Shown piece by piece: positions 14,657 through 26,170 of a DNA stretch of 64,000 nt (positions within the stretch are counted from its first letter, which is position 1; each line of letters opens with the position of its first letter). Origin of the DNA: Symsagittifera roscoffensis (Eukaryota > Xenacoelomorpha > Acoela > Convolutidae); NCBI RefSeq assembly GCF_963678635.1, contig NC_087069.1:1686166-1750165 (forward strand). Reading direction: 5' to 3'. The notes under the pieces are model-generated. The model was given only the letters and a program-made list of their open reading frames with translations, did not search any database and had not been told where the DNA came from. The translations under genes and the position numbers were made by a program.

Positions 14657-15029
14657 TCTATATCTATCTATATCTATACTATATTTAAATGCGAGTGACA
14701 GCTATCCCCCATGTTTAAGCATAATAATTTTGCATGTTTAACGAAAGAATTTTTTCATGTTTAAGCTATAGCATATATTGCAAGGCTCAAGAAAACTTTT
14801 CATTTAGTTTTTCGCAAGGTCATGTTTTAGTCATTATTTTTTTCGAGGCCAAATTGAGTCTGTCTGTATGTATACCAGCTTTTTAAATTAATTTGATTAT
14901 GTCTGTCTACTCGTCGCCTAATTTTTTAACTTTCATTTATGATCTATCTATCTATTATATATTTAAATGCTGGCTTCACTATCTCGCCATGTTTAAGCTT
15001 TTTCAACGTATTTTTTTTTGCATGTGTTG

Positions 15030-15960
15030 CAACCCCCAGGGTACTCTGAGGGGCGAATCTTACCTCAAATTCTCACTTCTCAAATCCTTGTAGTTTTCCA
15101 GATATGACGTTTTTTATGATTTTTTCAAAAAACTTAGATTTAAAAAACTCCAAAAAGTTAATGATCTCAATCCTGTTGTTGGATATTGTGAGGGTAATCT
15201 CTGGGGTTGCGAATCTTGCCTTTGATTATGGCTGCTCAAATTGTTGTAGTTTTCGAGATATGACGTTCTTTTTTTGGATTTTTTCAAAATTTTTCAGAAA
15301 AAATTAGATATAAAAAATTTTACAAAACTTGAAATTCCCATATCTGTAGTGAGGCTCTGTGAGGTAACTCACATAAGTAAAGAACGTCGCCGCCAAATAT
15401 GACTGCTCAAATCTTGGTAGTTATCGAGATATGACGTTTTTTATGATGTTCTCCGAATTTTTCTAAAAAACTTAAATAATAAAAATTTCCAAAACTATGA
15501 AGATCTCAATCCTGTTATTGGAATCTGTGAGAGTAATCTCAGGGGGTTGCGAATCTTGCCTCTGAAAAAATCCTGTAGTTGTGTATTTTCAAAGATTGCG
15601 AATGTTGCCATCAAAGAAGGTTGCTCAAATTTTGGTAGTTTTTGAGGTGTGATTTTTTCTGGTTCTCAAAAAAATTATCTCTTTTACAAAACTTAAGGTG
15701 AAGTTTCTCAAAATTTGAATTTCCCAACATTGTAGTTGGGTACTGTAAGAGTGCTCTCAGGAGTTGCAAATCTTGCGTCCAAATGCTACTGCTCAATTGC
15801 TTTCAGTTTCCCAAATGTGACGTTTTTTAGTTCATTTTAAATTTTTTGAAGAACTTCTATAAAACTGTACAAAACTTTATGGTTCTTCAAAATTTGTATA
15901 AAAAACTTGAATGAAAAATTTTGCAAAATTTTTAATTACGAACCGTGTAATTGGGTGCTG
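15030..15960 (+). repeat. Degenerate tandem array, period about 155-215 bp
   Basis: Five or more units carry, in order, a phrase like GGGTTGCGAATCTTGCC, a phrase like GACTGCTCAAAT, then GTAGTTTTCGAGATATGACG and a T-rich stretch. The ATGACG core or its variants recur near 15103, 15259, 15431, 15645 and 15815. A related unit lies at 42760-42910. Confidence 0.75.
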
Positions 15961-16079
15961 TCAGAGTACACTCAAAGAATAGTTTTTTTGAGTTAATGAA
16001 AATTCGAAGCACCGGAGGTGTGTTACATGCTAGCTCTTATTAAGTATAATTGGTTCTCGAAAACTTTGTATTGACGAAA

Positions 16080-16500
16080 TTTATTCAAACGCGTTGAGAT
16101 TTTATGGCTTCGTTCATATCAGTTTGACGTAACAAGGCATAATGATCACTGATAGAACAGTCAATTGTCTTTCCTTGATAGGTTGCGATGCTATTATACG
16201 ATCAAGTCGAGTAGATGTACTTTCGCAAACACGTGTTGGTACATTCATGTCCCCACAAAGCAAAATATCTGAGTTTTTCAGTAGTAAATTGAAAAATTGG
16301 TCGAAGTTTAATAGAAAGTTAGAAAAAGTTATCGATGGTGGTCGATAGAGTATGCAAAAAAGTTTTTACTTTTTCTACCGCCAGAAACTGGTAAAATCGT
16401 ATTGTCAAATTCATATAAGCATGTCTCAGACTCAACTCTTAAACCTTTTTTGACTAGGTACTCCAGTCCTCCATCTTTTTTCTCCTCCATTAACAGTTAA
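16080..16500 (-). mobile_element. LINE endonuclease-domain fragment
   Basis: On the minus strand one frame reads GGLEYLVKKGLRVESETC. A shifted frame reads YRPPSITFSNFLLNFDQF followed by NSDILLCGDMNV. The last part matches the Y-R-P-P and G-D-x-N motifs of the apurinic-like endonuclease of CR1/Daphne-type LINEs. A later stretch with LTVLSVIIMP sits where the S-D-H motif would be. The frame is broken, so it is dead. Confidence 0.65.
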
Positions 16501-16704
16501 ATGAGGCTGATCACGAGTATTTCCTGGCCTCCTCACCTTGCGCGTATGTTGTAAATCACTGGGCAATTTCCTTGCTACATTGTTTTTGGGTAGATCTCTC
16601 AGAAGTTTTAAAATTTTATCAACTCATCTGGTTCTTGTTATCAAACCACACTCGCTTGCATAATTGCGTATACACTTGTCTTTTTGAGGAAGGCGTTCTT
16701 TTGT

Positions 16705-17250
16705 TTCTTAATTTCCACGCAAAGTCAGGTACCACAAAACGTCATCGGATTGGGTCGAGTGATATATGCAATTAAAGCCCTTTCAGTCGTGACTCGAATG
16801 ACTTTTTAAAAAGGTCAGAAAACTTTCCACGTGTCGAGAAAAACCGTTTTGAAAATTTTGATTTTCAGACAAATTGGCAATTTCCAATGTCATTTTCTTA
16901 ATTTCCACGCAAAGTCAGTTACCACAAAACGTCATCGGTTTGGTTCGAGTGATATATTCAATTAAAGCCCTTTCAGTCGTGACTCGAATGACTTTTTAAA
17001 ATTGTCAGAAAACTTTCCACGTGTCGAGAAAAACCGTTTTGAAAATTTTGATTTTCAGACAAATTGGCAATTTCCAATGTCATTTTTTTTCCACGCAAAA
17101 TCACATACTACAATACGTCATCGGATTGGGTCGAGTGATATATCCAATTAAAGCCCTTTCAGTCGTGACTCGAATGACTTTTAAAAAATGTCAGAAAACT
17201 TTCCACGTGTCGGGAAAAACCGTTTTGAAAATTTTGATTTTTCAGTCTAA
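16705..17250 (+). repeat. Repeat family C, three tandem units of about 188 bp
   Basis: CCACGCAAAGTCAG or a close variant starts at 16715, 16905 and 17091 (periods 190 and 186). Each unit continues with GGGTCGAGTGATATAT-like and CCCTTTCAGTCGTGACTCGA phrases. A degenerate copy follows at 17515-17700. Single copies of the core are at 45215-45330, 52090-52200 and 54820-54920, with a weaker one near 49165. Confidence 0.85.
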
Positions 17251-18095
17251 TTTTGAGCGCGTAAAACGAGCGAGCATGCTTGTTTATTATTTATTTTTAG
17301 TTTAACTCGAGGAAATTTAGTTTTTGGTGTTTTTAACGCCATTTTGGATAAAAACTGCAAAAATTGAAAAAAAAAATTTTTGTTTTTCTAGTAATTTTTC
17401 TGCAATTTTTTTCTGCAAATTGCATATTTTACTTAACTGTCAAATTTACTTCAGTCTCATGCGTATTCAGATGTGTTTATCAAACTACGCAGAGAAAAAC
17501 GACACCAATTTGCAAAAATTCGGATTTTTATCGCAAAATCAGGTACCACAAATGATCATAGGAATGTGTGAAGTGACATATCAATTAAAGCCTTTTCAGT
17601 CGTGATTCGAACAAACTTTTTTTAGAAGTACAAAAGTTTCAAAACTTTTTCCCAGTGTCGACAAAAAAGGTTTGAATTTTTGATTTTCAGTCTAATTTGT
17701 ATAGAATGAAACGAGCGAGCAGCTTTATAATCGGGCGATAATCTATCCTTTTAGCCTTAAAACATCAGATTTTCTCCAAAAAGAGATTTTATTCCAGTTT
17801 TGGAAGTTACTTTCAGCGCCCTCAATTTTTTTCTCATTCATTTTTTGAAAAAAAAACCTGCTGACGAATATGCCTAGTTTCTAGGCTTTCATTCAGATCC
17901 ACACGTCATACCACAAACAAAATTGACACAATTTGAAAATAGACTGTTTTTATGGTCGGAATATCAACTGGCTATCCTTGTTTATTATCAACACGATTCG
18001 GAGGATAAATCCGTTATCTGAGCTTAAAAATCTGTTCTATAAACATGTCTCCTTTTTGATGTCGGATTTAGTTTTTACTGTGCGTTATGTTTCAG

Positions 18096-18332
18096 TCACT
18101 TACTTAAGGAGAAATCGCTGCTAATGATGCACAATAATGCATCGACGCAAGCTTCATCAACTGGTCCGACTGTGTCTTCACTTTCATATCCACCTTCATC
18201 ATCATCAGCATCTTCTCCTTCTTCTGCATATCATGATGCTCATCCACATCAACTGCACTCTCAGTCTCCTCGGAGGAGATCCACTCCCACCAATAGTCCG
18301 GCCAACGGCACTGCTCAACTGTTGCAAACAAG
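18096..18332 (+). CDS. WWC/KIBRA-like protein, exon 2
   Basis: Bounded by TATGTTTCAG and AAG|GTCAGT. The first base completes the glycine codon left by exon 1, and two bases are left at the end, matching exon 3. It starts HLLKEKSLLMMH and is otherwise Ser/Pro/His-rich low complexity, with SPRRRSTPTNSPANG and then AQLLQTR, which leads into the exon 3 coiled coil. No family motif is visible inside, so inclusion rests on splice phase and open frame. Confidence 0.68.
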
Positions 18333-18545
18333 GTCAGTGCCTGCATGTTCGAACTATTGTGAAACACGTTCTCAGCTTTCTTTTAGGGTAACATGTGTCG
18401 CTCGAATTTTGAAAATCAAATTAAACGAAAGGTTGTGGGACTAGAAAGCTTATTTAGAAAATCAAGAATTCTTTTTTACAATCTACTTATCGCATACATA
18501 AAAGCGGAGTGAAACAAAATGCAGCTTGAATTGTTGTTGTTTTAG

Positions 18546-18854
18546 ACTGTTGGATGTGGGTGGGGAGATAGAGGAGCTGCTGGTCCAACTGGCCCCCCTG
18601 CAGCCCCACTCGGACCAGGAGAGACTGGGGGTGATCCAGGAGAAGGAGCAGTTGCTGCAGGAGATGCTGCATTGCCACCAGCGACACTTGCTCACCACCA
18701 CCACCATCAACAACAACAACAACAGCAGCAGCAGAGGGGACTCCTCGAGGGGGGCTGGATTGGATGTGGATAAGTGGTGGGAGGAGAGTATAGCCAGACT
18801 GAGGGACGAGATCAGAAGGGAGAAGGAGACATGCAATGTGGTCATGAGTCAGAG
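18546..18854 (+). CDS. WWC/KIBRA-like protein, exon 3 (coiled coil)
   Basis: The acceptor is TGTTTTAG and the donor GAG|GTGCGT. The single first base completes an arginine codon. The stretch SDQERLGVIQEKEQLLQEML aligns with human KIBRA SERDRLILINEKEELLKEM. DKWWEESIARLRDEIRREKE aligns with the following coiled coil of KIBRA. Between them lies a run of Thr, Asn and Ser encoded by an ACC/AAC/AGC microsatellite (about 18696-18735), which the human protein lacks. This exon is the clearest proof that the gene is a WWC protein and not merely a WW-domain protein. Confidence 0.9.
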
Positions 18855-19123
18855 GTGCGTGGTCACAAATAGACAGTCACCAATGCTCTAACAGCATCCA
18901 CATCTTGTTTACGTTCGTTCATGCGAGGCCAAAGATGTGCTGGACAGTTCATTTGGGATATTTGAACGATTTTCGCATATCAGTGCCAATTGAAGCTTTT
19001 TCAATTTTTTGGGTCTGCCGACAACAATACGCTGTTTTGATTTGATTAATTTGAAAAAAAAATGATTTACATTTGACTTAATTTCAACTTCAATGAGTTA
19101 AGTTGTTTTGTATTGTTGTTCAG
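18855..19123 (+). other. WWC intron 3
   Basis: A short 269 bp intron with nothing recognised inside. Confidence 0.8.
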
Positions 19124-20267
19124 GCTGTCTCTACTAGAACAGAAGTATGAGTTGGAGTCTGAATATTCTCTCTTGCTAGAACAACTGGAAAACCTCTCAG
19201 TGGACCTATCCGAAACAGATCAGACATCTCAATTGACGACATTAAACACAGCCACAGAGCCGTTGCCCGGTAACAGAAGTGCGAAAGTGAGTTTGCCATC
19301 TCAACTAACCAGACCTATCATGCCACAAATGCCTCTGGATAACTTCGGCAAGCCTTTATTTGACAAAAACCAGTCAGTTTTTCTCTCCGATGTAAGTCCT
19401 GATAAAGAAATTCAGGGTGCACCCCTGTTCCCTTTTTACACCTCAAAACAGGGCAAAGGAGATCAGATTGTGTCAAGGTCATCCTTGCGCGATAGAAACA
19501 TATCAAGTGTAAGAGATCAGAGTCCAGTAAGGATGCCCAGGTCACAGAGTTTCAAGAACGAGTTGTCCTCCTATGCTTCAACTAGGGCGATCGAAGTTGC
19601 GACGAAGAACAGGGAGAGTATGTACGAGAACATAGAATACTCGCCGCCCACTCCCGGCAGACGCGAAATAAGACCACCCGAGGAGCACAATAGAGCCGAG
19701 GCACATTACGAATCAGTAGTTTACGAAGACGAGCAGATTCTGAGGTCGTCGCCGAGTATCCGACATGAGAGAGACGACAGCGGAGTTGCTGTCTACGAGA
19801 ACATTCATTCGTCGCCGTTCGTTTTGAATCGTAAGCGAATGAGAGACCGAGATGGCGCTTCGTTTTCGGAGCACAGAAAGAACTCGAGTAGCGAGAGCTC
19901 TTCTAACCAGCCGAGTTATCACTCGTTATCGCTCAAGTGTAAAGTGCTAATTGATATCAAGTTCACGCATGATCACCAACTACATGTGCGTCTGGAGGAG
20001 CTGAAAGACTTGACGATGTTACAGTCAGTTGGTGGATTGCAGTTCTCGGTGGAGCTATATTCTCTGGATGATCCGAACTTCTCGCTGTGCCAGTGCTCCA
20101 ATTTCCTGGCCAATACTGACTTCGAGATGGGCGCGGCTACTCTCATAGTAAATGAGTTCATGGCCTTCGACCTGCCATACAATGGCCATACTGACTCATG
20201 TTTCCTTAGGGTCATCATGTTCTGCAGGCCCAGAATCATATCACACAGTCCGCCTGAAAACTTCCTT
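19124..20267 (+). CDS. WWC/KIBRA-like protein, exon 4 (coiled-coil end, tyrosine motifs, C2 domain)
   Basis: The exon follows TTGTTCAG, takes one base to complete an arginine codon, and ends CTT|GTAAGT in phase 0. It starts with the end of the coiled coil (LSLLEQKYELESEYSLLLEQ). A long disordered Ser/Arg-rich region follows with three tyrosine motifs, YENI at 19623, YESV at 19707 and YENI at 19794; human KIBRA has DSGVYEASV near the same place. From about 19931 it encodes most of a C2 domain: LKCKVLIDIKF, then LHVRLEELKDL, FSVELYSLDD, and VNEFMAFDLPY. These align with KIBRA segments including VFNEVFWVSMSY. The acidic calcium-binding loops of classical C2 domains are not apparent. The domain is completed in exon 5. 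Confidence 0.9.
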
Positions 20268-20631
20268 GTAAGTCACAATTTGAATATTTCCGCTCTCTAC
20301 GGTAGAAGAAATCCTATTTCAGTGAGCTGAACAAAATATGTCTGGTTGGTCCTTTGATCTTTTGAGGTAGGTTGGAAAACTCTACATTTCAATTGGTTAT
20401 CAGTTAGGGATGACGCAGAAGATTTTAATGGTCTTTTTGTTTTCACCTTTCAATATCTCGTTCTTTGTTGACTTAACGATACGTTGCTGGCGCTCTTGGA
20501 GTTTTCTCAAACACCCCGAGAGATTCAACTAAATGTTTATTTCACTTGTGAGACCTAGGAGTTTTTCTTTTCTTCTCTGGGGCGTATAGAAAAATTTGAT
20601 GTGAAAGAGTTAAGTTTGTTTTCGTTTGCAG
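20268..20631 (+). other. WWC intron 4
   Basis: 364 bp, no recognised element. The acceptor is CGTTTGCAG. Confidence 0.8.
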
Positions 20632-20896
20632 GCTGAATTGAACTTGAATCTGGCCAGTGTGTTGCGGAGCCAGCAGATGTCCAGGAGCAGAGCACAGCAT
20701 GCTCCACATCATGGTGGTCATCCTACCCACGGGCCCCCTATCTGCAGCACCGCAAGTTGGTACCAGTTGGTGATGAATGAGACCAGCAGCAGCCACAGAA
20801 TGGACTACTCATCACTACAAACACCTGACCGCGTGCTGAGACGAACAGCTGCTGAGAGTGGACAGGATCAGGGGCAACCAAATTTCAGTTCTATTG
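20632..20896 (+). CDS. WWC/KIBRA-like protein, exon 5 (end of C2 domain)
   Basis: In phase 0 with exon 4, it reads AELNLNLASVLRSQQMSRS and later TASWYQLV. In KIBRA the corresponding C2 end is LGGAQISLAEVCRSGE then TRWYNLLS, so order and spacing agree. About twenty residues (AQHAPHHGGHPTHGPP and neighbours) are inserted between these two blocks. The donor TTG|GTAGGT leaves one base, which matches exon 6; the alternative donor at 20900 would not. Confidence 0.88.
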
Positions 20897-21499
20897 GTAG
20901 GTGAACACTGCCACAACTCGGCAACACGTAGTTGCATGGCAAATTCAATCTGGTTTTCTTGTTTAGTAGTTCAGTAAAAAAGGACTGCATCCACTCACAT
21001 ACCGGTTGAGACTTGAACGTTTGATTGCTGTAAAAGCTGATAACAAATTTGTTTCAAAATTGGACTCTTGGCAAGTTTTTAAATTTGGCGATTATTTGTC
21101 AATTTTTGCAGCGGTACGCTTTTCTAACGCTTAAAAATGTGCTATATGGGTGTCCTTGAACAAAACAACTCGCAACAAAAGATGTCTCGAAAAAATTTTT
21201 TATGAAAGAGACAACTCGCAAAGTTTGAAAATTAGTTTGAAACGCGGCAGTGGCAAAAAGCGACAGCTTGCTCTGTTGCGCGTACATTCGGCTCGAGTGG
21301 TATCATGCGCGTAAATTAGTGTTTGGCAATTCACTTGCGAGCGTTAGTCTATCTGATCTTATATTTAACTGTAAGTCGTTTTAAATTGCGGTGGGTGCCC
21401 ATGTTTAACAGCTCACCATTCGTAGCGTTTAAGAAATCGATCCGAGTAAACACCTTAAATTTTCAAGATAAGGCAAACTTGGAAAGGTCAATGTCTTGA

Positions 21500-22230
21500 G
21501 CGCAGTGGTATGCAGGGAAGGCAGCGTAAGGCTAGGCAAGCAGGGGCGGTGCAGCGAAAGGCAAGTAGGGGCGGGGCAGTGAAAGGCAAGGAGGGGCGTG
21601 GCAACCCAAGACAAACAGGGCAGCGCAAAGCAAAGGAAGGGTGGCGCAAAGCAAGGGAAGGAAGCACAGCGAAACGCAGGGTAAGGTAGCATAGGGCAGC
21701 GGAAAGAGGGGCAAGGCATGGCAGCCCAAATCAAGGCAGTGGTGCAAAACAAAGCAGGGCAGCGTAAGGTAAGTCAGGGCAGCGCAAGCCATGATAGGGC
21801 GAGGCAGCGAAGCGCAAGGCGGGGTAGAAAAATCAGCGGGATGACGGACAAGGCATGGCAGCTTGTTGAGCAATGCAGCGCAAAGCTAGGCAGTGCAGCG
21901 CAGAGCAAGGTAGCGCAAGTAAAGGTAGGACAGGGCAGCGTAAGGCAAGGCGGGGTTGAGCATGGCAGCCCCTGGAAGCGAAAGGAGGAGCATGGCAGAG
22001 CAGCACAAAGCAAGACTGGATTGCAAAGCGTAAGGCAAGGCAGAGTAGCGTAACAGAGGGCAAGGCTGGACAAAGCAGAGCAGGACAGCGGAAAGAAAGG
22101 CAGCGCAGGGCAGCTGAAGAAAAGGCATGGCAGGGCAAGGAGCATATCAAGGCAGCGCAGCGCAAAACCACGCTGGGCTGATCAAGTAAGGGCAGCGCAA
22201 TGCAAGGCAGGAGAGCGCAAGGCAAAGCAG
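21500..22230 (+). repeat. GCA/GGCA-rich tandem array, almost free of T
   Basis: Over 700 bp is built from imperfect short words such as GGCAGCGCAAGGCAAGGCAG, with T rare on this strand. Unit length drifts around 10-22 bp. The many open frames on both strands here (Cys/Leu/Pro-rich on the minus strand) are a by-product of the composition, not genes. Confidence 0.85.
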
Positions 22231-22989
22231 GGTAGGTTTCATTTTAAGATCTTCATTATTACAGTTTTTCCTTTTACAGCGCTCTCATAATTATAACTCC
22301 CCGATGTTTTAAGGTGTCTCGGATATTTTAAGTTTCTTCTGTTACTAAGCGCGGGGAATATGCGATAGAGGGGTCCCAAAAAATTCCCAGCCTCTCTCAA
22401 TGTAGAAAGTGCCTCCAGCATTTAGTTTTTTTGATTCGGTGATGTCAATTGAACTATGAACCAAAATAGAGCAAAGAAATTTTAATGCAAAAATGATGAA
22501 AATGAACGAGCAATGTCTTTTGAATTACTGAACTATACTTAATTGCCCAGTATTGGTGATGCGTGGGACTCCTCCTGCATACTTTCCTGAAAACGCTGCA
22601 ATCTATCGCACTTCAAGGAATAGAAATTGGCTTTAATGGGAGAGAATCCACTTCACGATAAGCCGTTAGAGTTATCAAAGCGATTTCCATCTCTTTACTG
22701 GTTGAAATAAGTTTTTTCACGTTTTTCGAATTAATTCAACATTTTAAAGCATCTGGGAATGGTTCAGAGTTCAGTCCTTTAATGTCAGAAAAAAAAAGAT
22801 TCTGGGACTCATGAATGCTCTGCTCTGTAAAGGGTACCACTCCAAAGAACTAAGGAAAATCAAACAAGCAATGGCCCGTGGTCCCATGTGCTCCTTAAAT
22901 GGGTAGGAGGTGCTAAGAATCGCACGGTTTCGACTACTAATTTGACTAGTATTAATATGTATAAGACGAAAAACCCACCCTAGAAAAGA

Positions 22990-24905
22990 AGTCGTTTCAA
23001 CTATGCTCGTGGAAGGTGGCACACTAAAAATGCCATGAATTATGCGAAACTAGCAAAAAGAAAGATATTGGTGCTGTCGTCAAAAAACTCGTTTCAAAGA
23101 AAGCAGCTCAGACACTTTGGAGATGGCGACCTCAAATTTAAGTGTTTCTGGCAAGGAAACACAGAAAGCACAAGTGGTGTTGCAATAGCCGTCAATGGTT
23201 GACTTATTGAAAATGTACTGAAATTCAGGAGTAAATAAACGTTTGATACGCATAAAACTTGTCTTAGGGCATACTGTGTGTAATGTTGTATCTGCGTACG
23301 CACCTCATCACAAGCTGGTAGAGATGATTTGGAAAAAAGATTTTTATAACACGCTAGAAGATACTATGCTACCTGACCAAGAACATACTTTCCTGTGTGG
23401 TGAATTGGATGGACATATTGGAGACTGGCGCCAGGAAATTGACTGCAAAATTGGCCGACTTTCTTTTGGTAATCAAAGCTTAGAAGGTCAAAGAATTCTT
23501 ATTTTCTGCCATTCACAAAATCTAGCCGACCTAAACTTTTTTAAAAACGCTGCGATCGATCGTCGCAGAGAAACTGTGTCAAAAATTTGCAATGGCGAAT
23601 AATGTGGTAATCAGCTCAGAACAAACTTGTGTGTGGTTTCTATCTTAAAGTTCACATTAACCGCCATAAGTCAAAGCCTGTGAAAGGAATAAAATTGTGG
23701 ACACTAAATGAAAAAGAAAACTAAATCAAGTACAAAGAGGCAATAAGAAATACAGACCAGCTTGGAACATTTTAAATCAACACTTCTAGAAGAAGTGAGA
23801 AACGTATGTGGCGAAACAATCGGAAAACCAGGGAGAAACAGAAAAATTTGGTAATAGAACGAAAAATAAACGGAGCTAAAAAGAACACATTTTTATTTAA
23901 AAAATGGAAGCAGTCTCGAAATGAAGAACACTGGGTGATATATCGGAGGCAGAACACATTCGTGAAACAGCTAGTTGATGAATCTAGAAAAGAATCCAGC
24001 CAGAAATAGTTTCAAATTTTCTCAAAAACGGTGGTACGACATAAAATGTTCGGCCTGCCAAGTAAAAAAAAATGATCAAAAAAATGTATTTGGAGCAAGT
24101 TCATGCAATGTGATGGAAATTCCTGATATGTTCCACTTCTGAAATCTTCTAAATTGAACGTATCCGTTTGATACGGAAGATATCCCCCAGTGGCTGGCCC
24201 ATTGGAGGAATTTACTATCCAGGAAATGGCACTTCCGCTGAGAGAGGTGAAAAACAAGAAAAGCCCAGGACCAACAGGGCTAACTTCGAACATGATGAAA
24301 TTGACGGCGATTGTGGACTTGCTGGACTTTTTGAAGTCCTTAAGGAAGTCTGGGACTCTGGTCAAGACTCCTCCGACTAGAGCGAAAATGAAACTTATTT
24401 TTTTTACGAAGGAAAAGGCGATCCCGTTTGAATGTGAGTCCTACAGAGGCATCCGATTACTGGAACACACGTTTAAAATTTTCGAAAAAGCATTAAAAAA
24501 AATTGGGACAACTGATAAATATGGATGACATGTAATTTGGCTTTATGGGTGGCAGATCAACTACCGATGCCGTTTTTCTCATTAGACAATTGAAGGAACT
24601 GTTTGCAAAAAATATATACCCTGCATCACATATTTGTTGATCTCGAAAAAGCCTTTCACCTTGTGCCCAAGTAACTGATACCATGAGCTCTGGGGCAACA
24701 GAGAAATCCCGAAATTCTGGTACTTCTATTTTGTGCATGTATACCGAGTCGAAAACCAGAGTTCGCCGGCCCCTAGGATGCAGTGATTACTTCGAAATTA
24801 AAATAGGCGTGCGTCAAGGATCGGCACTTGGCCCATTGTTATTTATAACAGTAATTGAAGAAGCTACGAAAAACTCGTTACATGGTACCATGCAATATGC
24901 TTAGG
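22990..24905 (+). mobile_element. RTE-like LINE relic with endonuclease and reverse transcriptase remnants
   Basis: From about 23075 the + strand reads CRQKTRFKESSSDTLE in one frame, then VAIAVNG in another. Next comes a frame at 23243-23602 with NVVSAYAPHHKLV and CGELDGHIGDW, the AP-endonuclease domain in the RTE style. From 24168 to 24530 it reads VKNKKSPGPTGLTSNMM, then ESYRGIRLLEHTFKIFEKAL, with GGRSTTDA near 24550 and FVDLEKAFHLVPK in another frame near 24632-24670. GVRQGSALGPLLF follows at 24807. At the first catalytic site the usual F-D is F-H. Frames change many times and stops occur, and the YADD-containing part is not seen. It is a dead copy inside WWC intron 5. Confidence 0.82.
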
Positions 24906-26170
24906 CCTCAAATCCACAGACTGCCTCGATCGAACGGCATGGGAAAACGTGTTCTCCTCCCTTAAAGAGCTTGAATACTCTTCAGAATGCCCCAATCTGA
25001 ACCCTTCCTTACGCGCTTTCCGGCTGTCCAACCCCCTCCACAAGGGGAAAACGGACAATAAACGCATTAGTAGTGATAATAATGGGACCATCGAGCCGTT
25101 CAGGCAACCTTAACTACTCTACTCCGTTAAGCGTGCTTGTGATACATGATTTTTCATTACGACCGGATCAATTCTACTTGAAAATGGCGAGATATGGGTC
25201 AGACGCATTTAAGTAGTTGACTTTATATTAATCAGGTTGTTTATCGGAATAATTTGAAATGTTCCATGTTTTAATCTCTTGTGCCATCAGAAAAAGTCAT
25301 TTGTCAAAGCTTCATTTACGGAAAAAATTTGAATTTATGGCTAATTATTTCAACCTATCAACTTAAATTGAAATTTTTCAAATTTTTAATACTCCTCTTT
25401 TGCCTCAACAAAATAAGCAATTGTCTAATCGTTTAATCCATTAAAACTAAACGCTGTAGCTTCACGGCAGGATAGCTTGTTTTATCCTTCAATTGATCAA
25501 TTTTGTCCGTCAAAGAAAACTGAATCGGTTCAAAGGTTCATCGCTTGAATAGTTTGCTTCCAGGCACCTCACCCTTTTTCGAACCAATGAGAGCGATCAA
25601 AACAAATTGAATTGTTCCAAGGTTGCCATTAATTGAATTTTTTGCTTAAAAAAAAACTAGTTTTTTGCGAGTTGGTTCAGACAATCAAAAGATTATATAT
25701 TTCGAGGTTTCAAAATTTGAAAAGGTTTCTTCAAGATCTTTAAACTTCTTGCTGACCAAGTTAGCTATCCAAGTAATTTTAATTATTTCGAAGTCTTAAA
25801 GCTTGATAGCTCGCTTCACAAAATCATTTCAATTTTTTGTCTGCCATATACCCACATACCTTCTGGACAGCAAACAACCTGCTTCAGTAAGTTTTATAAT
25901 CAAGCGCGCCAATGTAGGAAATCAGATGAATTGAAATTTTGAAGTTTTATCGCTCGAATAGTTGGCTTCATAGGATTTCAAGCCTTCAAAATTCCCTCAA
26001 AATTTTCATGTTTGTTGTGGTAGTTTGCTTCGAAAAGCTTAGTTTCTTCAAAAGCATTGCAAGCTATGCAAACTATTTGGTATCTCCAAGTATTGTTTGC
26101 TACTTTTTTTGCGAACCTGTTCAAGTCATCAAATTGAATTGAACTTAAATGGATTTCATTTTAATGGAAT

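Larger units (their letters stand above)
12366..18095 (+). other. WWC intron 1
   Basis: This 5.7 kb intron is filled with repeats: SINE-like family B (13510-14010), minus-strand LINE pieces (14156-14540 and 16080-16500), a short 20 bp tandem repeat (14601-14656), a long tandem array (15030-15960), and tandem family C units (16705-17250, with a degenerate copy at 17515-17700). 12436-13500 holds nothing I recognise. Confidence 0.75.

Noticed and set aside
15030-15960. CRISPR-like array
   Set aside because: Units are long, degenerate and without unique spacers, and the window is clearly eukaryotic.
21429-22225. Several overlapping Cys/Leu/Pro-rich minus-strand frames
   Set aside because: They are open only because the array is nearly free of T on the + strand; the residues follow the repeat composition and have no splice or start context.
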